A DNA stretch of 64,000 bases from Rhizobium sp. Root1203 (GTDB lineage: Bacteria; Pseudomonadota; Alphaproteobacteria; Rhizobiales; Rhizobiaceae): positions 62,001 to 126,000 of the forward strand of contig NZ_LMCW01000007.1 in the NCBI RefSeq assembly GCF_001424945.1, in the 5' to 3' direction. Positions 35,564-45,243 of the stretch are shown here, piece by piece. Position numbers and translations under genes: made by a program. Every line of letters begins with the position of its first letter. Position 1 is the stretch's first letter. The notes under the pieces are model-generated. The model saw only the letters and a program-made list of their open reading frames with translations, was not told the origin of the DNA and ran no database searches.

Positions 35564-36432
35564 CGACGCGGAAAGGACATCTTGTGACGCCATCCCTTGC
35601 TGCAAAACCAACCGGCGCCGATCGGCTGGCGGCCCTCGCCGCCCAGCGCTACCGCCAGGTGAAGGGCCTCGGCAGCGAATGGAACGAAACGATCGAAACG
35701 CTGCTTTCTCACCGCAGCGTGCGCAGCTACTTGCCTGATCCTGTTCCACACACCAATGTCGAACTTGCGGTCGCCGCCGCGCAATCGGCTGCCAGCTCCT
35801 CCAACCTGCAGGCATGGAGTGTCGTCGCCGTTGAGGACCCCGATCGTCGCAGCCGGCTGAATGCCGTTGCCGGCAGCCAGCGCCAGATCGCCGAGGCACC
35901 TCTCCTGCTCGTCTGGCTCGCGGATCTTGCCCGGCCGCGTGCGATCGCCGCGCAAGGCGGCTCGGCGGGAGAAGGCCTCGACTACACCGAGAGCTTTCTG
36001 CTTGGCGTGATCGATGCGGCACTCGCCGCGCAGAACGCCGTGGTCGCTCTTGAATCGCTGGGACTGGGAACCTGCTACATCGGCGCGATCCGCAACGATC
36101 CGGAGACGGTGGCGCGAGAACTGGCTTTGCCGGAAGGCGTCTTCCCGGTTTTCGGCCTGACGGTCGGCTTTCCCGACCCGGCACAGCCTGCCGGCGTGAA
36201 ACCGCGTTTGCCGCAGTCGACGGTTCTACACCGCGAGCAATATGCTGGCGACGCACGCACGCGGGATCTTGTCAGCTACAACAAGGCGTTGAAAAACTTC
36301 CAGGCGGAGCAGGCCATGCCATCGGTCGACTGGACCGATCAGGTTCGCCACCGCATCGGCACCCCCGAGGCGTTGAAGGGTCGGCACGTGCTTGCAGCCG
36401 TCGTACGCAGGCTGGGGTTTCATCTCAAATAG
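35560..36432 (+). CDS. Nitroreductase family protein (NfsA/FRP-like)
   Basis: A 290-residue protein with the nitroreductase FMN-binding start (SHRSVRSYLPDPV), SSNLQAWSVVAVED and the LGLGTCYIGAIR segment, resembling NfsA and flavin reductase P. Such enzymes use NAD(P)H to reduce nitro compounds, quinones or free flavin. It overlaps the DszA-like gene by 4 bp as the last gene of the operon. The locus shows no classical DszD/SsuE flavin reductase, so this protein is the best local candidate for supplying FMNH2; that is inference. Confidence 0.85.
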   Translation: MTTRKGHLVTPSLAAKPTGADRLAALAAQRYRQVKGLGSEWNETIETLLSHRSVRSYLPDPVPHTNVELAVAAAQSAASSSNLQAWSVVAVEDPDRRSRLNAVAGSQRQIAEAPLLLVWLADLARPRAIAAQGGSAGEGLDYTESFLLGVIDAALAAQNAVVALESLGLGTCYIGAIRNDPETVARELALPEGVFPVFGLTVGFPDPAQPAGVKPRLPQSTVLHREQYAGDARTRDLVSYNKALKNFQAEQAMPSVDWTDQVRHRIGTPEALKGRHVLAAVVRRLGFHLK

Positions 36433-36456
36433 CGCAGCCCGATTTCCAGGAAGAGT

Positions 36457-37467
36457 TCACTCGGCCGCCATCATGTCGGCGGCCGGCCGGGTGCGCCGCA
36501 TGATGATCTCTTCCATCGTCTGCAGGGCGCGCGCTTCGGCGAGCAGCCATTCGCGAAACAGATCGACACGCATCTGCCGCGCCGCATGCGCAGTGGTGGC
36601 GAAGAAATAGGATGAACTGACCGGTTGCGGGACGCCGAAAGGGCTGACTAGGCGCCCTGAGCGGATCTCGGCTTCCGCCAACCTGATTTTGCCAAGTCCC
36701 AATCCCTGTCCGGCGGCAGCGGCATCAAGGACGAGAGAGGACTGGTTGAGCCGGAACCCGCCTTGGGACGGATAATAGGAAAGTCCGGCGGCGCGCAGCC
36801 ACCCGGCCCAATCAGGAAAGGACTGATCGTGCTCAGCTCCCTCTTCATGCAACAGCGGCACATGTTCGATAGCGCGCGGATTGCCCCATAGCCCTTGGGC
36901 GTCGGCGAACTCCGGACTGCAGACTGGCAGCACGGCTTCGGAGAAGAGATGATCGACGACAAGCCCGGGATATTGCCCGCTGCCGTAGCGGATCACGCAA
37001 TCGGCATCGCCCGCATCGAGGTTGGTCAACTGCGTCGACGCATCGACCAGAACCTCCAGGCCGGGGGCCGCACGTCGAAGTGCATCGAGACGGGGTATCA
37101 GCCATTTGCTGGCAAAGGATGGAGCCACCGAGATGCGGATCGGCTGTTCATGATCGCTCTGAACGAACTGGGCCACCGCGGCGAGAACAGCGTCGAAGGC
37201 GCCCGTCAGGCCCGGCACCAACCCCAGCCCCGCCGGGGTCAGATGCAGCTGGCCACGGACACGGTCGAACAACGGCTGACCGAGGTAATCCTCAAGAAGC
37301 CGAATCTGCTGGCCAACAGCCGCCGAGGTGACGTGCAACTCCTCGGCGGCGCGCACGAAATTCAAATGCCGCGCCGTCGCGACGAAGGCTCGCAGCGATG
37401 TCAGCGGTGGCAGCCGCGCAAGTGTGGGCTGGATTGCTTTTCTACGCGTGTCGGCAAAGGTGCTCAT
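36457..37467 (-). CDS. LysR family regulator (GcvA-like)
   Basis: A 336-residue regulator; I place the start at the ATG at 37467, since a longer upstream frame has no family likeness. The N-terminal helix-turn-helix reads LTSLRAFVATARHLNFVRAA with HVTSAAVGQQIRLLEDYLG, followed by GcvA-like substrate-domain features (KWLIPRLDALRRAAPGLEV). It converges on the nitroreductase gene and diverges from the SBP gene at 37756. It probably controls that SBP gene and perhaps the whole sulfur locus. Confidence 0.9.
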   Translation of the reverse strand: MSTFADTRRKAIQPTLARLPPLTSLRAFVATARHLNFVRAAEELHVTSAAVGQQIRLLEDYLGQPLFDRVRGQLHLTPAGLGLVPGLTGAFDAVLAAVAQFVQSDHEQPIRISVAPSFASKWLIPRLDALRRAAPGLEVLVDASTQLTNLDAGDADCVIRYGSGQYPGLVVDHLFSEAVLPVCSPEFADAQGLWGNPRAIEHVPLLHEEGAEHDQSFPDWAGWLRAAGLSYYPSQGGFRLNQSSLVLDAAAAGQGLGLGKIRLAEAEIRSGRLVSPFGVPQPVSSSYFFATTAHAARQMRVDLFREWLLAEARALQTMEEIIMRRTRPAADMMAAE

Positions 37468-37755
37468 AGGGCGATAGCACCACAAACCCGCACCTGAAGA
37501 CGAGAACGCGTATTGCGTCCAATCCCGCGCGCGGAACATTTTCTTGCGCCGGAGGCGTGGATCATGGATGCAAAAACTCATTTTCAAAAATTGTCTATAT
37601 TTTTGGTAGATTAATGAAATCAGCCCTGTGTCCGACGCGAAGATTTCCTTTGCCAGACGCGGAGAAAAACATTCTTCCGGTTTTGCACCACGCTGCCCGA
37701 TGATTGCGGGGACACGCTTCGATGGAGGCGTCCCATTGCAATTCAGGGGGTATTC
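37468..37755. promoter_or_regulatory. Divergent promoter region LysR / SBP
   Basis: This 288-bp gap lies between the LysR regulator and the SBP gene. An AT-rich stretch at about 37580-37620 (with TATATTTTTGGTAGATTAAT) is a probable promoter and LysR-binding area. It shares the look of the AT-rich block near 30015 (GATATTTCTGG). No exact boxes can be assigned. Confidence 0.4.
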
Positions 37756-39372
37756 ATGGACATCAGCAGACGCCAACTCAACAAGCTTCTCGCCGCGACG
37801 GGCCTCACAGCGCTGGTCCCTTTCACCGCTTTCGCCGAGACTGCGGCGCCGACAAAGGGTGGGACCTTGAACTTCATTGTCGAGCCGGAGCCGCCGACGA
37901 TCCTGGCGCTCGCCCACACAGCGGGCGGCACCCAGAAGGTCAGCCCGAAGATCACCGAAGGTCTCTTAACCTACAACTTCGACCTGACGCCGAAGCCGCA
38001 GCTTGCCACTGAATGGTCGATCAGCGACGACGGACTTAGCTATACTTTCAAGCTTCGCCCGAACGTGAAGTGGCATGATGGCAAGCCCTTCACATCGGAT
38101 GATGTTGCTTACTCCATCGAGCTTCTCAAACAGGTCCACCCGCGTGGGCGCGGCACGTTCGCCAACGTCATCAAGGTCGAAACGCCGGACCCGCTGACCG
38201 CCGTGATCCGGCTTTCCAAGCCGGCACCTTATCTCCTCAGTGCGCTCTACGCTGCAGAATCTCCGATCGTCCCCAAGCACGTCTATGACGGCGTGAAGAT
38301 TGCCGACGTGCCGACCAATCCGAATGGCGGCGCACCGATCGGCACGGGGCCGTTCGTCTTCAAGGAGTGGGTGCGCGGATCGCACATCATCCTGGAGCGC
38401 AACCCGGAGTACTGGGACGCCGGCAAGCCCTATCTCGACCAGGTTGTCGTTCGTTTCGTGCCTGATGGCGCAGCCCGCGCAGCCGGCTTCGAAACCGGTG
38501 AATTTGATATCGGCGGTGACAATCCAATCCCGTTGAGCGATCTTGAACGCGTAAAGGCACTACCGAACATCGGCATCGATTCACGTGGTTACGAGACCAA
38601 GGGCGACCAGACGCAGCTGATCTTCAATCTCGACAACGAGTATCTGAAGGACGTCCGCGTTCGCCGCGCAATCGCCCACGCGATCGACCTCGACGTCATC
38701 CTGAACACCGTCTGGTACGGCTACGGCCACGTTTCGCCGAGCCCGATCAGCACCTTCCTGCCGCGCTATCTCGATCCCTCGATCAAGCCTTATGCCTATG
38801 ATCTGAAGGCCGCTGAGCAGCTGCTCGACGAGGCTGGCTACAAGCGCGCCGCAGACGGTGTACGCTTCAACCTGCGGCTGACCCATAATTCCTACAATGA
38901 CGGGTTCAAGCGGGTCGCCGAATATCTGAAGCAGAACCTGACGCGCATCGGCATCAACGCCACGATCGATTCCTATGATTTTTCCACCTACATCAAGAAG
39001 GTCTATACCGACCGCGCCTTCGACGTGACGGCGGAATATCTCGGCAACCAGTTCGATCCGACGCTCGGCGTGCAGCGCATCTACTGGTCGAAGAATTTCA
39101 AGCTCGGCCTGCCCTTTTCGAACGCCAGCCACTATGCCAACCCGGAAGTGGACAAGCTGCTCGAAGCCGCATCCGTCGAGATCGATGATGTGAAACGCAA
39201 GCAGCAATTCTCTGCCTTCCAGAAGATCATTGCCGATGAAGTGCCGGTCGTGAATCTGATTGCCCTGGAAAACGTCACCGTCTTCAACAAACGGGTCAAG
39301 AATCACACTATCGGGGCCGAGGGCGTACAGTCCAACTTCGCGGACGTCTACATCAAGGACGGCGAAGGCTGA
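37756..39372 (+). CDS. ABC transporter solute-binding protein, family 5
   Basis: A 538-residue periplasmic precursor with a signal peptide (NKLLAATGLTALVPFTAFAE) and the family-5 signature KWHDGKPFTSDDVAYS. It is highly similar along its length to the proteins at 28160 and 48499 (for example KNFKLGLPFSNASHYAN). The gene stands alone between a divergent LysR gene and a terminator, with no permease of its own. It most likely shares the Dpp-type transporter at 44328-48226. Ligand unknown. Confidence 0.9.
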   Translation: MDISRRQLNKLLAATGLTALVPFTAFAETAAPTKGGTLNFIVEPEPPTILALAHTAGGTQKVSPKITEGLLTYNFDLTPKPQLATEWSISDDGLSYTFKLRPNVKWHDGKPFTSDDVAYSIELLKQVHPRGRGTFANVIKVETPDPLTAVIRLSKPAPYLLSALYAAESPIVPKHVYDGVKIADVPTNPNGGAPIGTGPFVFKEWVRGSHIILERNPEYWDAGKPYLDQVVVRFVPDGAARAAGFETGEFDIGGDNPIPLSDLERVKALPNIGIDSRGYETKGDQTQLIFNLDNEYLKDVRVRRAIAHAIDLDVILNTVWYGYGHVSPSPISTFLPRYLDPSIKPYAYDLKAAEQLLDEAGYKRAADGVRFNLRLTHNSYNDGFKRVAEYLKQNLTRIGINATIDSYDFSTYIKKVYTDRAFDVTAEYLGNQFDPTLGVQRIYWSKNFKLGLPFSNASHYANPEVDKLLEAASVEIDDVKRKQQFSAFQKIIADEVPVVNLIALENVTVFNKRVKNHTIGAEGVQSNFADVYIKDGEG

Positions 39373-39396
39373 GGTGCGGCGGCCAGCCCTGCACAG

Positions 39397-39424
39397 GAAA
39401 GGGGCGTCTCGAGGCGCCCCTTTC
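39397..39424. terminator. Bidirectional rho-independent terminator
   Basis: GAAAGGGGCG (39397-39406) pairs with CGCCCCTTTC (39415-39424) over 10 bp with an 8-base loop. It sits between the convergent SBP gene (stop at 39372) and FAD-protein gene (stop at 39442), with T-rich sequence on either side, and should serve both. Confidence 0.85.
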
Positions 39425-39441
39425 TGCTTTCAGAAATAAGA

Positions 39442-40857
39442 TCAGGCGACGCGGATCGGCGTGAATTTCGCGAGGATGCGATCGGCAAGGGAGATCGCCT
39501 GAGCGCGCTGCTCGGTGATCGAGCTCGATTCCCAAGCAACGCCCCGCAGGGGATGCCCGATGGCGCTCAGATTGCGGTGAACAAGGCCTTCCTCATTGAG
39601 GAGATCGCCCGCCGGCGTCGCATCGATGCCGTAGCCGGTGCTGTGAGGACGAACCTCACCGCTTGCGAGCAGGCTCTTCACGAACGGATCGGAGATCCGG
39701 CGCCAATCATGCAACTGATGGCCACGACAATCGATCACCCCGTCGAACGACGCTGTCTCGACGCTCGTCCTCGCCTTCAGCCTGGCGGCGATACCGCTGC
39801 CTTCGACGGCGAAGCCGAGGATACGGGCCCGGCCGTGCTCCAGCCGCCCTTCCGAAATGACGCTCTCGACGATCCGGTGGCTTTCTGGCGCCGAGCGGTG
39901 TGCCGTCACGTCCCAGAACGTTCTGAGATGCCTGGTGAATCGCAGCCGTTCTCGATCGCTCGCGCCCTGCCATAGCGAGAGAATGTGAGGGCGGACCGCC
40001 AGCGGCAGCCCTTGCCAGTCCGCGCCATCGGCCGAAATCGCCCGTCGTTCCGCCTTGACCCGCGACAGCAGCTCGCGCGCGGTGACCGGCAACGGGCCGT
40101 CGGCCAGAAAGTCGCGCGCCGCCTCGACGGTCCTGCGACCTTCCACGAACTGGCCCCGGCGCGATATCACGCGGTAGCGCCCGCGATAACCTCTCGCCTC
40201 CATGCTGGCGATGGCATCGACCATCGACAGGCTGGAACCGATCAGCAGGATCTCATTGCAGTCAACCAGGCGATCGAGCGCGCGTGCGTCCCATGGATTG
40301 GCCGCAAAGCGCGGATAGCCGGCAAGCTGGGATTCGGCTGCCGACAAGCCAGGCTGGAAGACGCCAAGGGCGAGGATCGCCTCGTCGGCTTCAACGACGG
40401 CGCCGTTGGTTGTCGTGATACGGATCCGGTTTGGCGCGGCCACTAGTGCTGCGGCCGACGACCGGATATGCCGCAACGTCGAGCCGAGCCGCGCGTTGGC
40501 CACCGCACGAGCGAGTTCGTCGCGGACATAGGTGCCGTAGAGATAGCGCGGCGGACTGCTTGAACTCACCTCGGCAGGCGGCGTCCAGCCATTGGCAGGG
40601 CCGTTCTCTACAAGCCAGCGCGAAAGATGCCCTGGATCTTCGGGATAGAGGGAGAAGATCTCCGCCGGTCCGTTGACGAGATGGACAGGCTCTGTCGTGC
40701 TGTAGGCAATACCCCGGCCGAGCTCCTCGCGCCGTTCGATGATGGTGATTGCCAGCGGCACTTCGGTTCGGTCGAGCAACTTGAGTCCGGTCAGCGCGCC
40801 GGCAAAGCCGCCACCCACGATGGCAACGGAGTGATGCGGAATACGATCGATGCGCAA
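39442..40857 (-). CDS. FAD/NAD(P)-binding protein (NAD_binding_9 type)
   Basis: A 471-residue protein with an N-terminal dinucleotide-binding motif (VAIVGGGFAGALTG, residues 11-24) and a second nucleotide-binding segment (EILLIGSSLSMVDAIASM). The start is a TTG at 40857, chosen because GAGGAGG precedes it and the Rossmann motif begins only ten residues later. Relatives are annotated as FAD-NAD(P)-binding or hydroxyacylglutathione-linked proteins of unknown activity. It is the last gene of the Dpp-transporter operon. It might act as an oxidoreductase or monooxygenase on the imported compound. Confidence 0.8.
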   Translation of the reverse strand: MRIDRIPHHSVAIVGGGFAGALTGLKLLDRTEVPLAITIIERREELGRGIAYSTTEPVHLVNGPAEIFSLYPEDPGHLSRWLVENGPANGWTPPAEVSSSSPPRYLYGTYVRDELARAVANARLGSTLRHIRSSAAALVAAPNRIRITTTNGAVVEADEAILALGVFQPGLSAAESQLAGYPRFAANPWDARALDRLVDCNEILLIGSSLSMVDAIASMEARGYRGRYRVISRRGQFVEGRRTVEAARDFLADGPLPVTARELLSRVKAERRAISADGADWQGLPLAVRPHILSLWQGASDRERLRFTRHLRTFWDVTAHRSAPESHRIVESVISEGRLEHGRARILGFAVEGSGIAARLKARTSVETASFDGVIDCRGHQLHDWRRISDPFVKSLLASGEVRPHSTGYGIDATPAGDLLNEEGLVHRNLSAIGHPLRGVAWESSSITEQRAQAISLADRILAKFTPIRVA

Positions 40858-40925
40858 TGGGCCTCCTCTCCCACCGGTGTCGATGGGGTTTGATCTGTCG
40901 GGCTATGAAAACGGGCGGACGCGCC

Positions 40926-41888
40926 TTATGCGATCAGCCGGTCCCGGTTACGGCGATGACCTTTCAGCAGTTCAAGGGCATTTCGGCTGGCAACCAGCTC
41001 TGCCTCACGCGCGCTCAGGCCAGCCGCCTGAAAGGCTGCAGCCAGTCCGTCCTGCGTCGGGTCGTGCCCCAGGATCGGCCAGTCACTGCCGGTCAGCACA
41101 TGATCGGCGCCAACGAGGCTGGTCACGAATCGAATGAACCGCGCCTCCGAGGGCATGATGTCGATATAGAGATGACGTCGCTTCCCGGCTGGTGCATTCG
41201 TGAAAATGGAAGGCAGTTCGCCGAAGGGGCCGGTCAGCGCAAGCGCTAAAACCCCAAGCGCGGTGATGACGACCCGAAGGTCCGGCAACTCCTCGAAGAC
41301 GCCTGACGTCACCAGCGAGATCGCGGCGGCCGCATTGATCGTGCCGCGGCTCAGGCGGGTGCCGAGCCTTCCAAGGCCGGACAGCTGCGTCGTAAGCGGC
41401 TCGGGGTTGATGGGATGCAGGAAGACGGGAACGCCGAGCTCCGCAGCGACCCTCAGCACAGGACGAGCCTCCGGCGCGTCGATCAGTCTGTCGCCCTTTG
41501 CACTGTCGAGAAACAGGCCGGACAGATTAAGCTCGATGATGGCGCGCCTCGCCTCGGCGGCGGCCGCCTCACCGTCGAATGCGTCCACGGTCGCCAAAGC
41601 GAAGAGGCGATCCGGATGGCGCGCCACCGTCGCCGCGAGATCGTCGTTCAGCCTCCGGCTGACCGCGCCGAAATCCGCATCCGGCGCAGCGACCATGGAG
41701 AGTGCAACGCCAATCACGCGCCGCGAGATACCGGCCGCATCGCTGTCGGCGATCAGCGCATCGATATCGGAGATCTTTGTGCCAATCCGCGCCCACAGTG
41801 GATCGAGGGGGCGACCCGGCGCGCGATAGACTTCCCAGCCTTCAGGCAGGAAATGCGTATGGAAATCGACGATATCGAGCTTGCTCAT
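40926..41888 (-). CDS. Amidohydrolase family protein (amidohydrolase_2)
   Basis: A 320-residue TIM-barrel metal-dependent hydrolase. The N-terminal metal motif is HTHFLPEGW, a histidine follows in VFLHPINPE and the C-terminal Asp is in LTGSDWPILGHDP. This layout is typical of the amidohydrolase_2/ACMSD group, which includes decarboxylases and hydrolases of aromatic or lactone-type compounds. It lies between the FAD protein and a DszC-like gene in the Dpp operon, 33 bp after the latter. It may process the carbon skeleton after sulfur removal. Confidence 0.85.
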   Translation of the reverse strand: MSKLDIVDFHTHFLPEGWEVYRAPGRPLDPLWARIGTKISDIDALIADSDAAGISRRVIGVALSMVAAPDADFGAVSRRLNDDLAATVARHPDRLFALATVDAFDGEAAAAEARRAIIELNLSGLFLDSAKGDRLIDAPEARPVLRVAAELGVPVFLHPINPEPLTTQLSGLGRLGTRLSRGTINAAAAISLVTSGVFEELPDLRVVITALGVLALALTGPFGELPSIFTNAPAGKRRHLYIDIMPSEARFIRFVTSLVGADHVLTGSDWPILGHDPTQDGLAAAFQAAGLSAREAELVASRNALELLKGHRRNRDRLIA

Positions 41889-41921
41889 GGTTTCTCCGTG
41901 TCGATCGCTGCGCGGCAGGTC

Positions 41922-43169
41922 TCAGAAGACTTTGCCTTCCTCCAGGTGCGTCGTGGTTCCGTTGATGTAGAAGTCGCCGACCACCCGGGCCTTGTGCAGC
42001 AGCGGGTTGTGGTTAAGCACCGTGCGGATGTTACGCCAGTGACGGTCGAGGTTGAGATGACGCGACGTCGCGGAGCCGCCGCCAAGTTCGAAGACGCTGG
42101 TGGCAGCAGCAAGCGCGATCTGCGAGGCGACGATCTGCGTGCGCGCCGTCGTCAGCGCGCTCTCGATCAGCGCGGCGTCGAGCTTGTCCGCATCACTTGC
42201 ACCAAATGCAACGGCCGTCCGGTCCAGCGCTCGCGCGCTTTCGCGGATCAGGGTGTCCACGGCAAAGGAGCCGGCGGCGATCTCGCCGAGGATCTTTTGC
42301 ACGAAGGGATCGGCATCGGCGGTTTCGGCCGCGCTATGGGCTGCCGAGCGCGCCTGCCGGCGCACATAATCCGTCCCTTCGGCCAGTGTGCCGCGCACCG
42401 CGCCCGCCATCGAGGCCGCCAGGTGAAGCTGCCGCAAGGTCGAGGTATGGCGACCGACCAGCGTGTTGAGCCCGCGCGTGGAGATCTCGTGCGGCAGGAC
42501 CTCGACGTCTTCGAGCAGGACCCCGCCGCTTGCTGTCAACCGCTGGCCCATGCCATCCCAGTCGTCGAGAATGGAGATGCCGGGGCGGTCGACGGGCAGC
42601 AGAACACTCACGAACTCGCCATCGTCGTTCCTCGCGCTAAAGGAGGCGAAGTCCGAAAAGGCCGTGCCTGTCGCATACCATTTGCGGCCGTTGAGACGGT
42701 AGTGATCGCCTGATCTCGTCAGCCGCGTCGTTACTTCGCCCGGGCGCTTGGTGCCCTGCTCCGTATGCGCGCCGCCGAAAAGCTTGCCGGACAAAACGCG
42801 ACCGAGCTGCGTGCGGTCGATCGCCGTGTTGGGCGTAAGAACAAGGGTTTCAGTGAAGTTGAAATGGCTGCGCAGCGCGTGCGCGACATTCGAGTCAGCC
42901 GCCCCGATAGCCATGATCATCTCGATGTAATCGGCAACCGAACCGCCGGGGCCGCCGAGCGAGGCGGGAATGCGCAGCGCGCCAAGCCCCGCTTCCTTGA
43001 ACAGGCGGAACGCTTCGAAGGGAAGCTCCCGCTCCAGGTCGCGCTTGGCCGCCTCTTTGGAGATTTCCGCCGTCAGCGTTGCGATCTTCGCGAGCAGCGT
43101 CGAGCGATCGCCACCCTCCTGCGCAGGTGCGGTCGTGGCGGACAGTGCTGAAGGAGCGGTATGCGGCAT
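41922..43169 (-). CDS. DszC/SfnB-like monooxygenase (acyl-CoA dehydrogenase fold)
   Basis: A 415-residue protein started at the ATG at 43169 (AAGG upstream). The DszC-type signature HLNLDRHWRNIRTVLNHNP lies near the end (His387). Middle-domain segments LNGRKWYATGTAFSDFASF and DDWDGMGQRLTASGGVLLED are close to DszC. Unlike its paralogues it has no adjacent DszA-like partner. It is separated from the upstream aldo/keto reductase by a hairpin at 43207-43229. It should use FMNH2 and O2 on a sulfur (or nitrogen) compound. Confidence 0.85.
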   Translation of the reverse strand: MPHTAPSALSATTAPAQEGGDRSTLLAKIATLTAEISKEAAKRDLERELPFEAFRLFKEAGLGALRIPASLGGPGGSVADYIEMIMAIGAADSNVAHALRSHFNFTETLVLTPNTAIDRTQLGRVLSGKLFGGAHTEQGTKRPGEVTTRLTRSGDHYRLNGRKWYATGTAFSDFASFSARNDDGEFVSVLLPVDRPGISILDDWDGMGQRLTASGGVLLEDVEVLPHEISTRGLNTLVGRHTSTLRQLHLAASMAGAVRGTLAEGTDYVRRQARSAAHSAAETADADPFVQKILGEIAAGSFAVDTLIRESARALDRTAVAFGASDADKLDAALIESALTTARTQIVASQIALAAATSVFELGGGSATSRHLNLDRHWRNIRTVLNHNPLLHKARVVGDFYINGTTTHLEEGKVF

Positions 43170-43206
43170 GTGGGAACCTTCACGGCCAAGGAAAGAAAGT
43201 GATGGT

Positions 43207-43229
43207 GGATCCGCCGGCACGGCGGATCC
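43207..43229. terminator. Strong intra-operon hairpin
   Basis: GGATCCGCCG (43207-43216) and CGGCGGATCC (43220-43229) form a perfect 10-bp stem with a 3-base loop, between the aldo/keto reductase stop and the DszC-like start. On the minus strand it is followed by ACTTTCTTTCC rather than a solid T run, so it may be a partial terminator or an mRNA-stability element. Confidence 0.6.
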
Positions 43230-43255
43230 GCTGTATTGTGATCAGGCTGTCATGA

Positions 43256-44314
43256 TCAGGCGACGGCGCGCGTCAGCGGCACGACATTGTCGGCACCACC
43301 TTCAGCGCTGTGCGGCACGCGGCCTTCGACTGGATGGCTCGGATCGTTGAAGCCAGGGGTCGAGGGGTGACCAGTTGTGACCAGTCGGTCGACCAGCGCC
43401 TCGTCCTCGGCGTCGAGCTTGACATCGAGCGCGCGGATATAGCTGTTCCAATGCTCCTCCGTGCGCGGACCGGTGATCGCGGCCGAGATCAGCTTGTTGT
43501 TCAGCACCCAGGCGAGCGCGAACTCGGTCGGCGAAATCCCCTTGCGGGTGGCATGGGCGGCAATCTCGGAAGCGATGGCAATCGATTCAGGGCGCCATTC
43601 GGTCTCGAGGATCCGCTTGTCGCCGCGACCGGCGCGGGTATCGGCCGCCGGTTCCTTGCCCGGCTCGTACTTGCCGGTCAGGACACCACGGGCAAGCGGC
43701 GAGTAGGAGACGACGCCCAGACCGTAGTGATGGGCGGCCGGCAGCTGCTCGGCTTCAGCGGTACGGTTGACGATGTTATAGAGCGGCTGGCTTGCCACCG
43801 GGCGGTCGATGCCGAGTTCATCAGCAAGCTGGGCGATCTCGGCAATACGCCAGCCGCGGAAGTTCGAGACACCGAAGTAGCGCAACTTGCCGGCGCGGAT
43901 CAGGTCGGCAATCGCGCGCACCGGCTCTTCCAGCGGCGCGTCGAAGACGGCACGGTGGAAATAGAGGATGTCGATATAGTCGGTGTTGAGGCGGCGGAGC
44001 GAATTCTCCACTGTCTCGATCACCCACTTGCGCGAATGGCCGCCAAGGTTCGGGCCCTTCTTGTGAGAGTTGACGAACTTCGTCGCCAGCACCCAATGGT
44101 CACGATGCGCCTTGATGCCCTTGCCGACAACCTCTTCCGACTTGCCGTCGTGATAGACATCCGCTGTATCGATGAAGTTGATCCCCTGCTCGCGGGCCTT
44201 GTCGATGATGCGGAACGCGACGTCGTCGGGCGTCGGGCCGCCGAACATCATGGTTCCGAGGCTGAGCGGTGACACCTTGAGCGCGCTGCGCCCGAGATAG
44301 CGATAGTCGACCAT
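43256..44314 (-). CDS. Aldo/keto reductase
   Basis: A 352-residue NADPH-dependent reductase with the catalytic set of the family: Asp in FIDTADVYHDGKSEE, Tyr in the same segment, Lys in VLATKFVNS and His in DILYFHRAVFD. The start is the ATG at 44314, with AAGGAG upstream; a longer upstream frame overlaps the ABC gene and is not credible. It lies 13 bp after the DppF-like gene. It probably reduces an aldehyde or ketone derived from the imported compound. Confidence 0.9.
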   Translation of the reverse strand: MVDYRYLGRSALKVSPLSLGTMMFGGPTPDDVAFRIIDKAREQGINFIDTADVYHDGKSEEVVGKGIKAHRDHWVLATKFVNSHKKGPNLGGHSRKWVIETVENSLRRLNTDYIDILYFHRAVFDAPLEEPVRAIADLIRAGKLRYFGVSNFRGWRIAEIAQLADELGIDRPVASQPLYNIVNRTAEAEQLPAAHHYGLGVVSYSPLARGVLTGKYEPGKEPAADTRAGRGDKRILETEWRPESIAIASEIAAHATRKGISPTEFALAWVLNNKLISAAITGPRTEEHWNSYIRALDVKLDAEDEALVDRLVTTGHPSTPGFNDPSHPVEGRVPHSAEGGADNVVPLTRAVA

Positions 44315-44327
44315 TGTATTCTCCTTT

Positions 44328-45243
44328 TTACTGGGCGTGATGGCAGGCGGCGGCGTGGCCGTTGCCGAACTGGCGGAACGCCGGGTCTTCAGCCCGGCAG
44401 ATATCGGTGGCGAGCGGACAGCGCGTATGGAAACGGCAGCCCGAGGGTGGATTGTGCGGGCTCGGCAGGTCACCGGTAATCGGCGCGGCCTGCTTGCGCC
44501 GCGACGGATCGGGCACTGCCGCAAGCAGAGCCTGCGTGTAAGGGTGCTTGGCGCCCGTCCACAACTCGCTCGTTGGAGCGCTCTCGACGATGCGACCGAG
44601 ATACATGACGAGCACGCGATCGGCGAAGTAGCGCACGACCGAGAGATCATGAGAAATGAAGAGATAGGAGAGCGACAACTCCGTCTTCATCTCGACCAGC
44701 AGGTTCAGAATTTGCGCCTGGATCGAGAGGTCGAGAGCCGAGACGGGCTCGTCGCAGATGACGAGCTCCGGCTGCAGGATCAAGGCGCGAGCGATTCCGA
44801 TCCGCTGGCGCTGGCCGCCGGAGAACTCGTGTGGAAAGCGATCGAGCGAATCCGCCGGTAGGCCGACATGGGCGACCATCTGCGCGGCGATTGCTTCGCG
44901 TTGCGTGCGCTCGCCAATGCCATGGACCGTCAGAGGTGCAGTCAGGATCGCGCGTATCGTCTGCCTCGGATTGAGCGAGGCGAACGGATCCTGGAAGATC
45001 ATCTGGATGCTGCGGCGAACCGACCGCAGTTCGCGTCCCGCCATGGCGGTGACGTCCCTGCCCTTGAAGGTGACGTTCCCGGATGACGGATCGACAAGCC
45101 GCACCAGTGATTTGCCGAGCGTGGACTTGCCGCAGCCGGATTCACCGACCAGTGCCACCGTCTCACCTTCGGCGATGTCAAGCGACACGCCATCGACAGC
45201 GCGGACAGTGCCTGAAGCCCCGGGGTAATGGGTAGAAAGCCGA

